Origin: Delphinus delphis
Lineage: Eukaryota; Chordata; Mammalia; Artiodactyla; Delphinidae
NCBI RefSeq assembly: GCF_949987515.2
Contig: NC_082694.2
Coordinates: 62,060,080-62,124,079 of the forward strand
Length of the DNA: 64,000 nt
Direction: 5' to 3'
This document shows, one piece after another, positions 47,292 through 58,515 of the stretch. Each line of letters opens with the position of its first letter. The first letter of the stretch is position 1. The position numbers were made by a program, and so were the translations under genes. A model generated the notes under the pieces. It was not told where the DNA came from and made no database searches. It worked only from the letters and a program-made list of their open reading frames with translations.

Positions 47292-47966
47292 TCACTTTAA
47301 ATATGTCCTGCCAGTCCCTTCGGCTTGCAGAGTTTCTGCTGAAAGATCAGCTGTTAACCTTATGGGGATTCCCTTGTGTGTTATTTGTTGTTTTTCCCTT
47401 GCTGCTTTTAGTATGTTTTCTTTGTGTTTAATTTTTGATAGTTTGATTAATATGTGTCTTGGTGTATTTCTCGTTGGGTTTATCCTGTATGGGACTCTCT
47501 GTGCTTCCTGGACTTGATTAACTATTTCCTTTCCCATATTAGGGAAGTTTTCAACTATAATCTCTTCAAATATTTTCTCAGTCCCTTTCTTTTTCTCTTC
47601 TTCTTCTGGAACCCCTATAATTCGAATGTTGGTGCGTTTAATGTTGTCCCAGAGGTCTCTGACACTGGCCTCAGTTCTTTTCATTCTTTTTTCTTTATTC
47701 TGCTCTGCAGTAGTTATTTCCACTATTTTATCTTCCAGGTCACTTATCCGTTCTTCTGCCTCAGTTATTCTTCTATTGATCCCATCTAGAGTATTTTTAA
47801 TTTCATTTTTGTGTTGTTCATCATTGTTTGTTTGCCCTTTAGTTCTCTAGGTCCTTGTTAAATGTTTCTTGTATTTTCTCCATTCTATTTTGAAGATTTT
47901 GGATCATCTTTACTATCATTACTCTGAATTCTTTTTCAGGTAGACTGCCTATTTCCTCTTCATTTG
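47292..47966 (-). pseudogene. L1 copy B ORF1, 5'-truncated
   Basis: The open frame 47723-47292 (143 codons) covers the end of the coiled coil ('TEASVRDLWDNIKRTNIRI'), the RRM start 'RIIGVPEEEEKKKGTEKIFE' and most of the C-terminal domain ('RHILIKLSKIKHKENILKAA', 'GIPIRLTADLSAETLQAE'). It diverges from copy A's ORF1 end through a frameshift near 47320. No N-terminus is present. Confidence 0.88.
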
Positions 47967-48034
47967 ATGTCTTCTTTTTTGTTGTAGCCAAATAACTACA
48001 GTTTGAGCTAGATGTTCTTTCTTCCCTGTTTGCA

Positions 48035-48160
48035 GACGATGAAACTGAGACTGAGAGGGAAAGGGAATATGCCCTAAATCACACACACATTAGACATATC
48101 CATAGCATGATTCAAGTCCAGGTTCGTCTGATGTGCAAAACCCATTTAACTCTTCAGAAC
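48035..48160 (+). mobile_element. MIR-like fragment
   Basis: 'gatgaaactgagactgagag', then 'gaatatgccctaaatcacac' and 'attcaagtccaggttcgtct' match the MIR core and the end of its 3' half. Confidence 0.55.
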
Positions 48161-49104
48161 CAATGCTTTGATTTCACAGTTAAGGAGAATAATGCTCAGA
48201 TAAATTAAGTTACTTGCATAAACTATTTGATTACATGTTGTAAGTTTTCTGGCTTCCAATACTTCTGCGCTGGACCACACTAACTTTTAACTTAATTAGA
48301 TAAAGCAATTGAAGTAGGTACTATTGTCCATGTAGTAGTGGAACATCACCCTTTATTTTCTCTCCCTTGGCCTGTCCCTACTATCTTTTGTGCTCCTTTT
48401 TTCTTCCTTGGATCTTTTATTCTGTTCCTGTGACCATGCCCTCTGGATGGTGCAGGGCTGGCAGCCTCGGGAAATTTGAGTTGCTTGGACCTGAGCAAAG
48501 TTGCTCCTTTTTTTTTTTTTTTTTTTTTTTAATAAACTCCTGACAGAATAAGCTCTTTCCCACCAGGTTAGTCCTCCTGTCCTATATTTCCTGTACCGTT
48601 AAATTGTCACTGTTTAAGCATCAGAAACCTCATCCTAATTCAGCTACGCAAATTAGTTTACATCAGTATCCTGAGGGTCTGATAATAATCAGTGAAGTGT
48701 AGAATTTTTGAGCTGGAAGGCATCCTCAGTGCAGGTCTAAAGGAATTTAAGGAGTGGTTCTGCTGAATTTGGGCATCATGCCTAAAAGGAATCTGATATA
48801 TTCAGTGTCTGCTTTCAGTTCCCCTTTGATTTCCTTTTATATGTGTTGGCGCAGGTATAGATTTGTGCCCTCTTAATCCATTTCTGTGAAAAAGCAGTAG
48901 AATAAGGTGTGAATGGCCTAGAGAGCAAATCACAGCTCTGTTATATGTGTGTAATGTCAGTGTATATATCCAGAGTGAATGCTTTTGAAAATCTGTACGA
49001 GCAAGACTGATCCCTGTGACAGTGGTCTTTGAACTCAGCGAAATAAAGAAGTGCCTCCTGTAATTAGGCAGAAATGCATGGTGGGACTCACCTGGGAAAC
49101 CCTG
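48161..49104. other. Intergenic sequence with a 24-base T run
   Basis: A T homopolymer at about 48508-48531, followed by 'aataaactcc', could be the tail of an undetected minus-strand retroelement, but no body was recognised. The rest is unassigned. Confidence 0.45.
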
Positions 49105-49140
49105 AATATCAATGGACAATTGATATTGTCCATTGATATT
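49105..49140. repeat. Perfect inverted repeat, 16-bp arms, 4-base loop
   Basis: AATATCAATGGACAAT (49105-49120), loop TGAT, then ATTGTCCATTGATATT (49125-49140). The arms are perfectly complementary. The stem is AT-rich, with no T run directly after it, so it is not a terminator-like element. Confidence 0.97.
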
Positions 49141-49784
49141 GTCTTCTGCCTTTCCTCACAATCCTACATACCACTCAGTGCAAGTTTGTATAAAACTCTT
49201 TGATTTTGTGAATTAAAGCCCAACAAGCAACCAATGAACAATATGACTGAAAGATTTTACTACAGGACTATGATACCAAAAGGATTCAGAGGACCACAGT
49301 ATATATCCACATCTGTTTGCACATCTGTGACTGCGTTGTCACAGTTTCATGTCAGTATATTATGAAGCAAATATTTAAACAAGATATTAAGGGGCTAAAT
49401 CACCCAGGCATGCTTATTTCCAAATAATTTCTTATGACCCAAATCCATTGAGCTTTGCTGGACTCATAAATTGCATTGGCATTTAGAGAGAAGACGTTGT
49501 GCCCAGACATAGTGTTATCATGTTAGGTAAGCCCAGGACATAAAATATATTCATATTGCACTGGGTGAGCACAGGCTGTTGGGGAGATAATAATGTACTT
49601 TCAAATCTCTTACCACATGATGGAGCAAGATTTGTTTTGAACCATAGAACTGACCACAGTCCATATGTATAACTGACATTAATTTTGCAACACAAATAGG
49701 GCTTACTTCCTTTCTTAGGGAACTTGAAGATAGGAAATAAGAAAAGGATATACCGAAACCTTTGTTTATCCATTAATTATACAT
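49141..49784. other. Intergenic sequence, nothing recognised
   Basis: No repeat or gene recognised. Confidence 0.5.
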
Positions 49785-50480
49785 AAATCTGTTGCGTACC
49801 AACTATTTGTTGGGCTGTTTTATAGGCACTGGAGTTACTGGAGGAGAAAATTGACAAAAATTTGTTTCCCTGAAATTTACTTTCAAGTAGAGGAAAACCA
49901 GAAATAAACATACTAAATAAACCAAATCTATAGTATGTCAGAAGAAAATAAACACTATGGGAAAAACTAGAGCAAGGTAAGAGGGCTTAGGTAGTTGCAT
50001 ATTTAAATAGGGTAATCTGATACTTTTCTGAGAAGGCAAAATGTCCATGGAGGAAAAGTGAGCCATGTGGCTATCTGGGGGAAGGGAGTGTCAGGAAGAG
50101 AAAGCTGCAAGTGCAGAAGCCCTGAGATGGGAGTGTGCCTGGATGGTTCCAGAAACAGTAAAGAAGCTAGGTTATCTGGAGGGAAGTGAGCAAGGGGATA
50201 AGACCTGCAAGAAAATGGTGGGGTGTGGTGGGGAGTGGGAGAGGCTAGATTTTGTAGCTTTGTATGCTTTGTTTTGACTCTGATGACATGGAAACAACTG
50301 TAGTGCTTTGAGCAGAGAAGTAACATGATCTCATTTTCATCTGGAAAACTCTGGCTGCTGTGTTGAGTGGAGTGTAATGGGGAATGGTAGACACAGAGGG
50401 ACTGGTTAGTGGCATAGACAGTAATGCCAGGTCAAGCTGAATACAAGAATAATGGAAATTTCTATACTGGCAGAGTAGCC
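49785..50480 (-). mobile_element. L2 LINE 3' region
   Basis: Reverse complement of about 700 bp of the L2 3' part: 'ttgcgtaccaactatttgtt' and 'ataggcactggagttactgg' (tail), 'gcagaagccctgagatggga', 'gttatctggagggaagtgag', 'agtaacatgatctcattttc' and 'tggaaaactctggctgctgt'. Collinear with the L2 consensus, non-coding through decay. Confidence 0.82.
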
Positions 50481-52689
50481 AAAGTGACTGCAATATAGAT
50501 GTAAATGTGTCAAAAGCAACACCTTACTTGATTTACAGTAGTGCAGAGTCAGTAGTAATGGGACAGTGTGCTTGGAAAGACTAGTTTATTCACTTTTCTG
50601 TGATACAGTGAAGTGTGAATAGGACTGCACTTATTGTTAGAGACCAGGCTGTTTTTAGCCCAATGTGATTTGAACTGTGCCACATGGTCTTCTAACTAAT
50701 TGTTCCAAACTCCAGTCTGCTTAAATGAATAAAAGTATCAGTTCTAGAAATCCTTATTTTAATGGTGGTGAGAAATCATTTAGTCATTAATAGGGACTAC
50801 GATCCCAGCAAGAAATAATATATTAGGCTGTTAAGGTCAGGGGTAGGGCTTCAGAGAAGAGGATGTAGAGGTGAAGTTTTGGTGGATGAGAGGAATAGTA
50901 TTGTAAGTTTCACTATGGACAATTCAAAGCAACCAACCATGAGGTGACAGCTTTGAGTGCTTGAGAGGGGTTGAGGCCACTGAGAGTGGTTGCGGTGAAC
51001 TAGCTAAAAGAAACTCCACCTAATTCACACTTCTGTCTTAGGGCTTCCTTGCACCCCAAGTGCTAGAAGAAGCTTTCACCCGTGTGTTCAGATGAAATCT
51101 CATTTAGCATCAACATTCGCTGGAATTCTTTATGCACAGTGTGTTTTCTTTATGCTTGCAGCTGATTACTTGATTTCATTAGATGCATTATGTAATACAA
51201 TGATGGAAACACTTCAGTGGAAAATTGCTTTAGCTCGTTATTGGAAGGAAGTCTTTGGTGACAGTAACACTAGTCTAATTTTGATAGTTTTACTGAAGAG
51301 AAGGGAAGAAAGGTAAAAGAGAAGAGAGTTTCCATGAGTGGGACTGAAATTTAAAAGAACCAGAGCAGAATAAGCATCATGGATTGAGGCCTGAGGAACC
51401 AGGGAAGCTTTACCCAGTGGAACAGGGGAACACGAGGCTTATTCTTAACATTTCCATGCTCCTCCAGTCCATCTTCTCACTGTCACTTTGGAATGTCCCC
51501 TTATTTGGGTTTTGAGCTAAAATCATTTTTAACCAGTCATTCTAAAACGGCTCTTTTAGACAGAGAACCATGTTTGTCTGCCTGATACTTTAAAACAAGC
51601 AACTAAGAAATATAGAAACGGAAAGGGAAAAATACTAGGCAGATAGGATATGCTTTGTCTCAGATGGAATTGTAAATAGCAGAAAAGCCTAGGCCATTAG
51701 CTGTTTTAGTCTCCAGTGCTAAAGTTGCTATGTGATGATTCGGGAAATGTTCTCATAGTTGCCCTCTGTGTCATCAGGAATGAGCTTACTCCTCTTCATT
51801 CCCCATGACCCCCTACACTAACTCTGGGGCAACTGCCTTTTAGGTACCATTTCAGGAGGTAATGGAAGGATTACTATGGTCTCCTCCCTCAAATGTTTCT
51901 TCTACCTCTGTGAGAATTCCATAAAATATTTTGATAAGGGTAAATTCTTTTCTATTTAGAAATTGATTAACATGGAAATAAATTTAGAATATTCATGTTT
52001 TAAGATGACTAAGATCACTTTCTTATTGTTTCCTCTTAAAGCTTCACAGAATGCTAGGCTAACAAGACATGAAGAGACACAGGAATGTGAAGCTGTTATG
52101 TAGTGTGTTTGCTGATGGAAAGTTGTTTAAATAGGGGAATGTGATCTATCTGGGCTTTCACAGTTTCAGTCCCTGTGATAATCCCTTGCCCCATATTTTA
52201 TATCTTTCTTTTCTGTACCCCTTCTTCTTGATTATCATGGCCTTAGCCTAGTCTTTTAAAAAAACCTCTAAACTAGTTTTAAAACAACATAAATGGTGAA
52301 ATTTTCCTGTTACAGTCTTCATCACATTGTAAGAACTCCCCTTTGACTCTCAGAAAGAACATATGAAGCATTCATGATTACTCCCTGACAGGACCCTGCA
52401 CTTTCTGCCCACCTGGCAGCAAACAAAGATGACAGGAAGAACTCCTGCCTCTGAAGCTAGATATTGGCTGGAACATTTGTAGAGTGTTAGTGCTAAGAAG
52501 AGGAAGATGAGGGGCCACTTCTGGGGCATCCAGTTAAGCAAGTATTGAACTTAAACTTTCTGGCTAACCATTTCCCAACAAACATTCTCTCTCGGCTTCT
52601 TTCCTCCTCTGTTTTGTTTATGCATTGAACAAATATAATAGCTATTATGTAATAAGATTGAGAAATATAGCAGACTACATTTCTTTCAA
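50481..52689. other. About 2.2 kb with no recognised repeat
   Basis: Unique-looking sequence. The longest frame (51092-51316, 74 codons) shows a hydrophobic start but no family match or splice context. Confidence 0.45.
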
Positions 52690-53575
52690 AATGGCCTTAG
52701 CAAGATTTTTGGTCCTGTGTACTCTTACTCTCCTGGAAATTTTTTTAAAAAATTAATTAATTAAATTTTGGCTGTTTGGGTCTTTGTTGCTGTGCACGGG
52801 CTATCTCTAGTTGCCACGAGCCGGGGCTACCCTTTGTTGTGGTGCGCGGGCTTCTCATTGCAGTGGCTTCTCTTTGTTGCGGAGCATGGGCTCTGGGCAC
52901 GTGGGCTTCAGTAGTTGTGGCTCATGGGCTCTAGAGCACAGGCTCAGTAGTTGTGGTGCATGGGCTTACTGCTCCGCGGCATGTGGGATCTTCCCAGACC
53001 AGGACTCAAACCCATGTTCCCTGCATTGGCAGGCAGATTCTTAACCACTGTGCCACCAGGGAAGTCCCACTGTCCTGGAATTTTGCCACACTCATATTAT
53101 GAGGTGGAGTACGTTTCTTCTCCCTTCCTCTTGAACCTAGAAGAGTATTTTGATTTCCTCAGTGAATACAGTGTTGCAGAAATCGCACCACCTGACTTCT
53201 GAGGCTGTGTCACAAAATGGATTACGGCTTCTGTGTGTGTGTGTCTCTCTCAGAATGCTTGCTCATAGAACCGAGCCACCATGTTGTCAGGAAACCCAAG
53301 CTGCATGGAGAGGTTATGTATAAGTGTTAGGGCAATCAGCCCCAGATAAGGTCCCAGACAACAGTTGGCATCAACTGCCAGATGTTTGAGTGAATGAGAT
53401 TTCAGATGATTTTAGTACCTAGCCATTGAGGTATGCCAGCTGATGCCAAGTGGAACAGAAATGAACTGTCCCTGACAAGCTCTGCCCAAATTGCAGATTT
53501 GTAAGCAAGATAAATGTTGTTGCTTTAAAACACTAAGTTTGGAGATCGTATGCTACAGAGCAGTAGACAGACTAG
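52690..53575 (+). mobile_element. MLT1-type LTR (J/K-like), split by a SINE
   Basis: After the SINE the sequence follows the older MLT1 pattern: 'tctctctcagaatgcttgct', 'gaaacccaagctgcatggag', 'agatgtttgagtgaatgaga', 'taaatgttgttgctttaaaa' and 'cactaagtttgg', ending near 'agcagtagacagacta'. The left portion before the SINE (from about 52690) appears to be its 5' side. The 5' boundary is uncertain. Confidence 0.65.
52745..53068 (-). mobile_element. Longer/older tRNA-derived SINE inside MLT1
   Basis: Reverse orientation: head complement 'gccaccagggaagtcccac' at the right, 'gcatgtgggatcttcccaga' and 'ttttggctgtttgggtcttt' tail at the left. Flanked by ACTCTCCTGGAAATTTT (52727-52744) and ACTGTCCTGGAATTTT (53069-53084), an imperfect TSD, consistent with an older insertion. 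Confidence 0.88.
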
Positions 53576-56006
53576 GAAGAAAGAAGAAAAACCTATATTC
53601 TGAAAAGAGGAAATTCTAGTCTATAGCAAAGGCAGCTTTTCCTTCTAATAAGCAATAATGATACAATATAATTATAGCAGACATAGCTGCTTTGTCCTTT
53701 TCATTAATTTCCCTAAATAAAGCATTTTTCTTAAAATTAAATCATTGGATAGTGAAGTAAAGAAAAATGTGAAACACTCTGTCTTCTAACAGACCAGGAA
53801 TATGTATAAAACCTAAATACTGCTGTGCTTTTCCCTAAAGATGCAACACTTTATTATTTGGGAGTCTTCTAATCTAACACCCTCCACTCCAAGGGTAGGC
53901 CCCAGACTTGCTTTGTTTCCTTTCTCCCATCTCCTGTGCAGCTGTCGAAAATGAGACTCAAGGTCACCAAAGATTATCAGGTGACTTCAAAGTAGCCAGC
54001 AGCTTTAGAGTTTGCTTAACTCTCTAGATTACTGCTTTCATTTTGGTTTTGGCCTCTGAGGACATCCCTTGCATTCTTGTAAAGTAAAACAAAACTCGTT
54101 TTCTAAATCCAGTATTTGTAGCTGTTTCTAGCAGGAAGATTAGTTTTGAGGATATGTGTGTCCTCATTTGCCAGAAATAAAAATTTGGCCTCTTTTTTTT
54201 TTTAAAGGTAGTTTATGTTGAATAATACAGACCCTTTTGTTTGTTTCTCCTTAGGTGTCAGAATATAATTTTCAAGTAACTCGACTGAGATAGGAATTCA
54301 GTTGAAAGTCAAAGCTTCAAGTTTATTCTCTGCATAATTCTCTCAAATAATTAGGACGTTGAAATGGCAACCTTGACTTTTCTTATTCAACCTTTAACCA
54401 AATGAACTACTGGCCACAAATTACCACTCGTCACTTTGCTTTCTTTGAGCTTCATTTGATGACCAAACTTTATTGAAATCATAGTGGTTGGTTTCTTTCT
54501 TCATGGATGTGATTTTGAGTGTCATGAAGATACTCAGGTATAAACTGCACCCTAGTTTATTTTATAAATTGAATCATCTACTCTATTCAGAAGTAGTTTC
54601 ACAGCCCTGAAAAACAGAATTAAGGTGAGTAGAAACCAGCTATTTAAAGTGTTTAAGTTCCTAAGCAATGTTGTGATCCTTACTGAGACCTATGGACCTT
54701 TCCATACTTAGTATTTCTTTGGTGCTTCCATTAGGAAATATATATTTACATGTGGAACATATTCAGCTGGAAGAATGTGGAGAGAGATGCAAGTTAAGCA
54801 TGCAGCTGGATTCCAGGCATTTTGTTAAAATTTTAAAACTTGCAGGCTAGAGGCAATTTTTAAAATTGTAACTTTTGCTTCTGAGGCGGAACAGACATTA
54901 TCTCAAGCTAGTTCATTTGTTTTTGATTCACAAACATTTGTTTGTGTTTTTTAAGGGCATTTTAAACTAACTGACCAATCTGGGAAGACTAGGAAATGAA
55001 TGTCTTATCTATTATGGCTTGAAGTTCTCAATGTGCAAATCATAAATCAAATGTCAACAGATGCTACATGAAGCAAACATTAAACTCAAAGATTCAAAGC
55101 TTCAGATGGTAATTTTTGTAGGGAAGTTGATATATAGTCAATAAAGGAAACAAAGGTTATTGGGAGAAAAATGAACCAAATGGGTTTGACTTAGAAAGAA
55201 AGTCATTCAAAATAGCAACTGTGTATGAGGCAGTGTGACTTGTATGAAGTGAGCTATATTCACAACAACCGTTAGAGATCATTTGATTATTAACTCCAGT
55301 CACCTGTGATAACTTGGAAATACAATAAAAACTAGCTTGTAAAGTTTCAGAAGTCTTGATTATGGTGCAGTTTTATTTACTGAAGGTCAAATATCATCTT
55401 ACAGGCTCATAAGGTTGAGCTGGGTTACTGAAAACTGGAAGCATTGCTCTGAAGAATATGGAATAGTTAAGCTAATTGTCCATTTTTCCTCAAATTGAAC
55501 TTCATTTAAAACAAGCTTAAAAGCTTCTGACTTTTGACATTACAAAGCCTTATCAAAATAGCAGTAAATCAAGAGTAATTTAAATGCAAGCTATCGAAGT
55601 TTCTTAAATAAATAGGATTAACCAGCTCTCAGAATGCTGGATTCAAGTTTTATAACATACAATGCTGTGTATAAGTGGTATTTGAAAGCAGAACACTTAA
55701 AGTACTGCATTAAGAGGAGCTATTCAAATTAGTACTTTGAATAGAAGCATTTACAGGTAGGTAATATTTAATTATCAAAGCAAACAGAAATTGAAATACA
55801 CACTAACTGTGTAAACATTTCAGGTAAATTAAATTGGTCCCTAACAGAAAGGTAAATCAGGAATCCCATATGAGACAAGGGACTTCAAAAAATCAAGCCC
55901 TTGAGCAAAGTGTTAATTAAACTGAATGCTTGAGAACTATATTCTTGACCAATGAGAGAGGAAGGAGGGAACAGGAGCAGTAAAAAGATCATCGTGTTGC
56001 TCTTTT
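53576..56006. other. About 2.4 kb with no recognised repeat
   Basis: The longest stretch in the right half of the window where no transposable element could be recognised. AT-rich, with several TAAT/ATTA homeodomain-like cores (for example 'gttaagctaattgtcc' near 55466). No coding frames of note. A regulatory role would be inference only. Confidence 0.45.
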
Positions 56007-56022
56007 AAAAATTTCCTCCTGG

Positions 56023-56550
56023 ATACCAAAATGTTCATTGCAGCTCTATTTACAATAGCCAGGAGATGGACACTTAGGTTGTTTCCAACCTAAGTTGGAA
56101 GAGAAAAACAAACACCGTATGCTAACACATATATATGGAATTTAAGAAAAAAAAAATGTCATGAAGAACCTAGGGGTAAGACAGGAATAAAGACACAGAC
56201 CTACTAGAGAATGGACTTGAGGATATGCGGAGGCGGAAGGGTAAGCTGTGACAAAGCGAGAGAGTGGCATGGACATATATACACTACCGAACGTAAAATA
56301 GATAGCTAGTGGGAAGCAGCCGCATAGCACAGGGAGATCAGCTCAGTGCTTTGTGACCACCTAGAGGGGTGGGATAGGGAGGGTGGGAGGGAGGGAGATG
56401 CAAGAGGGAAGAGATATGGGAACATATGTATAACTGATTCACTTTGTAATAAAGCAGAAACTAACACACCATTGTAAAGCAATTATACTCCAATAAAGAT
56501 GTAAAAAAATAAAATAAAATATAAAATAAAATGCTTCCTCAAAAAAAAAA
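56023..56550 (+). mobile_element. Short L1 3' copy with internal fold-back
   Basis: Starts inside the ORF2 C-terminus ('accaaaatgttcattgcagc'), then has a small inverted piece, then 'acaaacaccgtatgctaaca' and the whole L1 3' UTR to 'caataaagatgtaaaaaa' with an A-rich tail. TSD: AATTTCCTCCTGG (56010-56022) and ATTTTCCTCCTGG (56551-56563). At 56072-56095, ACTTAGGTTG, loop TTTC, CAACCTAAGT form a perfect hairpin made of L1 sequence and its own complement. About 120 bp of L1 are missing after it. Confidence 0.93.
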
Positions 56551-56724
56551 ATTTTCCTCCTGGTTTAAACAGACTGAAACACAGCAATCTATTAACTAAT
56601 AAACCTCTTTTCCAAAGAGTTTTGGGATTGACAAGTTCTATGTAAATTCTAAACACCTGTGTCTCCTGGCAGTATAAAAGAAGGTGGTAATACCAGTCAT
56701 AGCTCTTCCCTCTTCCTTATTCAT

Positions 56725-57215
56725 ATCCATTCATTCATGCTTCATTTATTCATTGAAAAAACATAATTAATAATGGGCACTCTTCTAGATATGGGGACCA
56801 ATGATGTGAACAGAAAAAACAAGTGTCTGAAGTCATGCACAAAACCTGTTGATTCTTTATTCACTACTCCAATAGTTATTCTGATCAACCACTAATTCAT
56901 TATATTAATTTACTTTCTTGAGCATAGCAAGATCCAAATTCCTGTCCGTGTTTGAGGATTTTATGGTTTATAGCTGGACCAAAAAAATAAACACTATAAA
57001 GCAGCATTGTAAGTGCCCCCGTATTTGTGAACACAGGGAATCATGTAAGTAATTAGGGAGAATTACTACCTCACATGGCAGGTGTGTGGGAAGGCTACCT
57101 AGAGGAGAGGATTTATGTCCTGAGATGTGAAGGTAGTTGCAAGTTAGAAGGAAGAAGGTGGGTGTGTAGGATATTCTATGTAAAAAAGCAGCATGTTCAA
57201 AAATTTTAAAACCAT
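56725..57215 (-). mobile_element. L2 LINE 3' region
   Basis: 'tccattcattcatgcttcat', 'gggcactcttctagatatgg', then 'aaggctacctagaggagagg' and 'gtaaaaaagcagcatgttca' follow the L2 3' end in reverse, with unrelated sequence (about 56830-56985) interrupting it. Confidence 0.6.
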
Positions 57216-58384
57216 GGCTTTATGGGTTTCCTGAAAGGGCATACAGTGGTACATCTATTGTAATGAGAAATCTTAAATTATTTTAAGTGGATCAATATGA
57301 ATTCAGCATCTTGATTAGCAGTATTGACATTTCTCAGATTCGTTTTACAACATCCGAACACCTAATTATGGGTAAAAATGAGTTCTCACGTGGCTAATCA
57401 AAGAGTAATTTTATTTGGCCCCTGTTGGAATTTGAATGCCAACAAAGGAAGCAGAAAGCCTGGATGTGTATTTTAGTTGGCAGAATACAGTTGTCTCTTA
57501 AATCTTTTCCTTCCTTGCATCTCATGTCTTAAATATTATGTATTTTGTCCCTGTACCACACCCTACATTGAATTTAATATCACAAACTCTAATGAATCAA
57601 TGTGTTGCATTCAAATTCAATAGTGATAATATATATTTTTATTTTCATATGCCACCATGAAACAAATATATTTCGCAAAAATTTACTGCCTCATGTATAT
57701 GAACCAGAGTTACCTTATGTATTTTAACAATATTTGTACACTCTCTCCCTTAATCAATGTATTGTGTTTCCAAAGCTGAGTTGAGGACAATCATTGTCAA
57801 TTTAATAAAGAGAAATAAACTTACCTAACTAGGGATATGTTACAATGTAGGTGGAAATTGTATACTCTTGATTTAACTTTCGGAGAGAATAGTTATGTGG
57901 TGACTATTCTTATTATGATGTTTCTTCATCCAAAAGAAATGGCTATACAAAAGAAATTGCTATACACAGGTTTAACTCTCTTCAGCAAATGTTTTCCTAA
58001 ACTTTCATGTTATATTTTAAATTAAACCTATTCAAATGAATAGACTCATATTAGAACATATCTTCTTCCTTCCTGAATCCCCATTTACTATCCTTTATAT
58101 ATAACTTCCCTGCCTTTGTCAATGAGACACGATTCTCCTAGACTTAGAGTAGTAATTTTAAGCTTGGGGTGAATTTCTTTCACTGACACCCATTCTATTT
58201 TTTAATTAGTCATTATGTTCTGTCACTTTTCTTTCAAAAAGCCTCTTATACTCATATTTTCTCTGCTTTTCTATTCTCACTGTCACTATAATTCATACCT
58301 AAGGTAACTTGAAGAATTTCCAGGAGAATGGGGGACCAATCTTGGATACCACACAACCAAGAAAAACGCAGCCACAGGGAACAC
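57216..58384. other. Intergenic sequence, nothing recognised
   Basis: AT-rich unique-looking sequence; no gene or repeat family recognised. Confidence 0.5.
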
Positions 58385-58515
58385 CATCTATGTTACAATC
58401 TTCATTTATAAACCAAGGAAGCTGAAACTCAGATAAGTTGAGGGTTTTGCCCAAGGTCAGGGAATTAGCAACTGGCAGAGGTGAGCTTGAAATTTTGGCC
58501 GATGCTTATCCCACG
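58385..58515 (+). mobile_element. MIR fragment
   Basis: 'aaggaagctgaaactcagat', 'gttttgcccaaggtcaggga' and 'attagcaactggcagaggtg' match the MIR core in order. Confidence 0.7.

Larger units (their letters stand above)
42782..47966 (-). mobile_element. L1 LINE copy B, nearly 5.2 kb
   Basis: Minus-strand L1, 5'-truncated within ORF1. In order on the minus strand: ORF1 middle and C-terminus (47966-47292), ORF2 (47078-43168), 3' UTR (43167-42782), (AAAT)n tail. Its right edge reads 'atgtcttctttttt' (47967-47980), and 'atgtctttttt' occurs left of copy A (39978-39988). If that is a degraded TSD it encloses both L1 copies, as expected if A later inserted into B's tail. This last point is tentative. 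Confidence 0.93.

Noticed and set aside
49105..49140. Rho-independent-type terminator or microRNA precursor
   Set aside because: The stem is AT-rich with no following T run, the context is eukaryotic, and a 16-bp stem with a 4-base loop is too short for a microRNA precursor.
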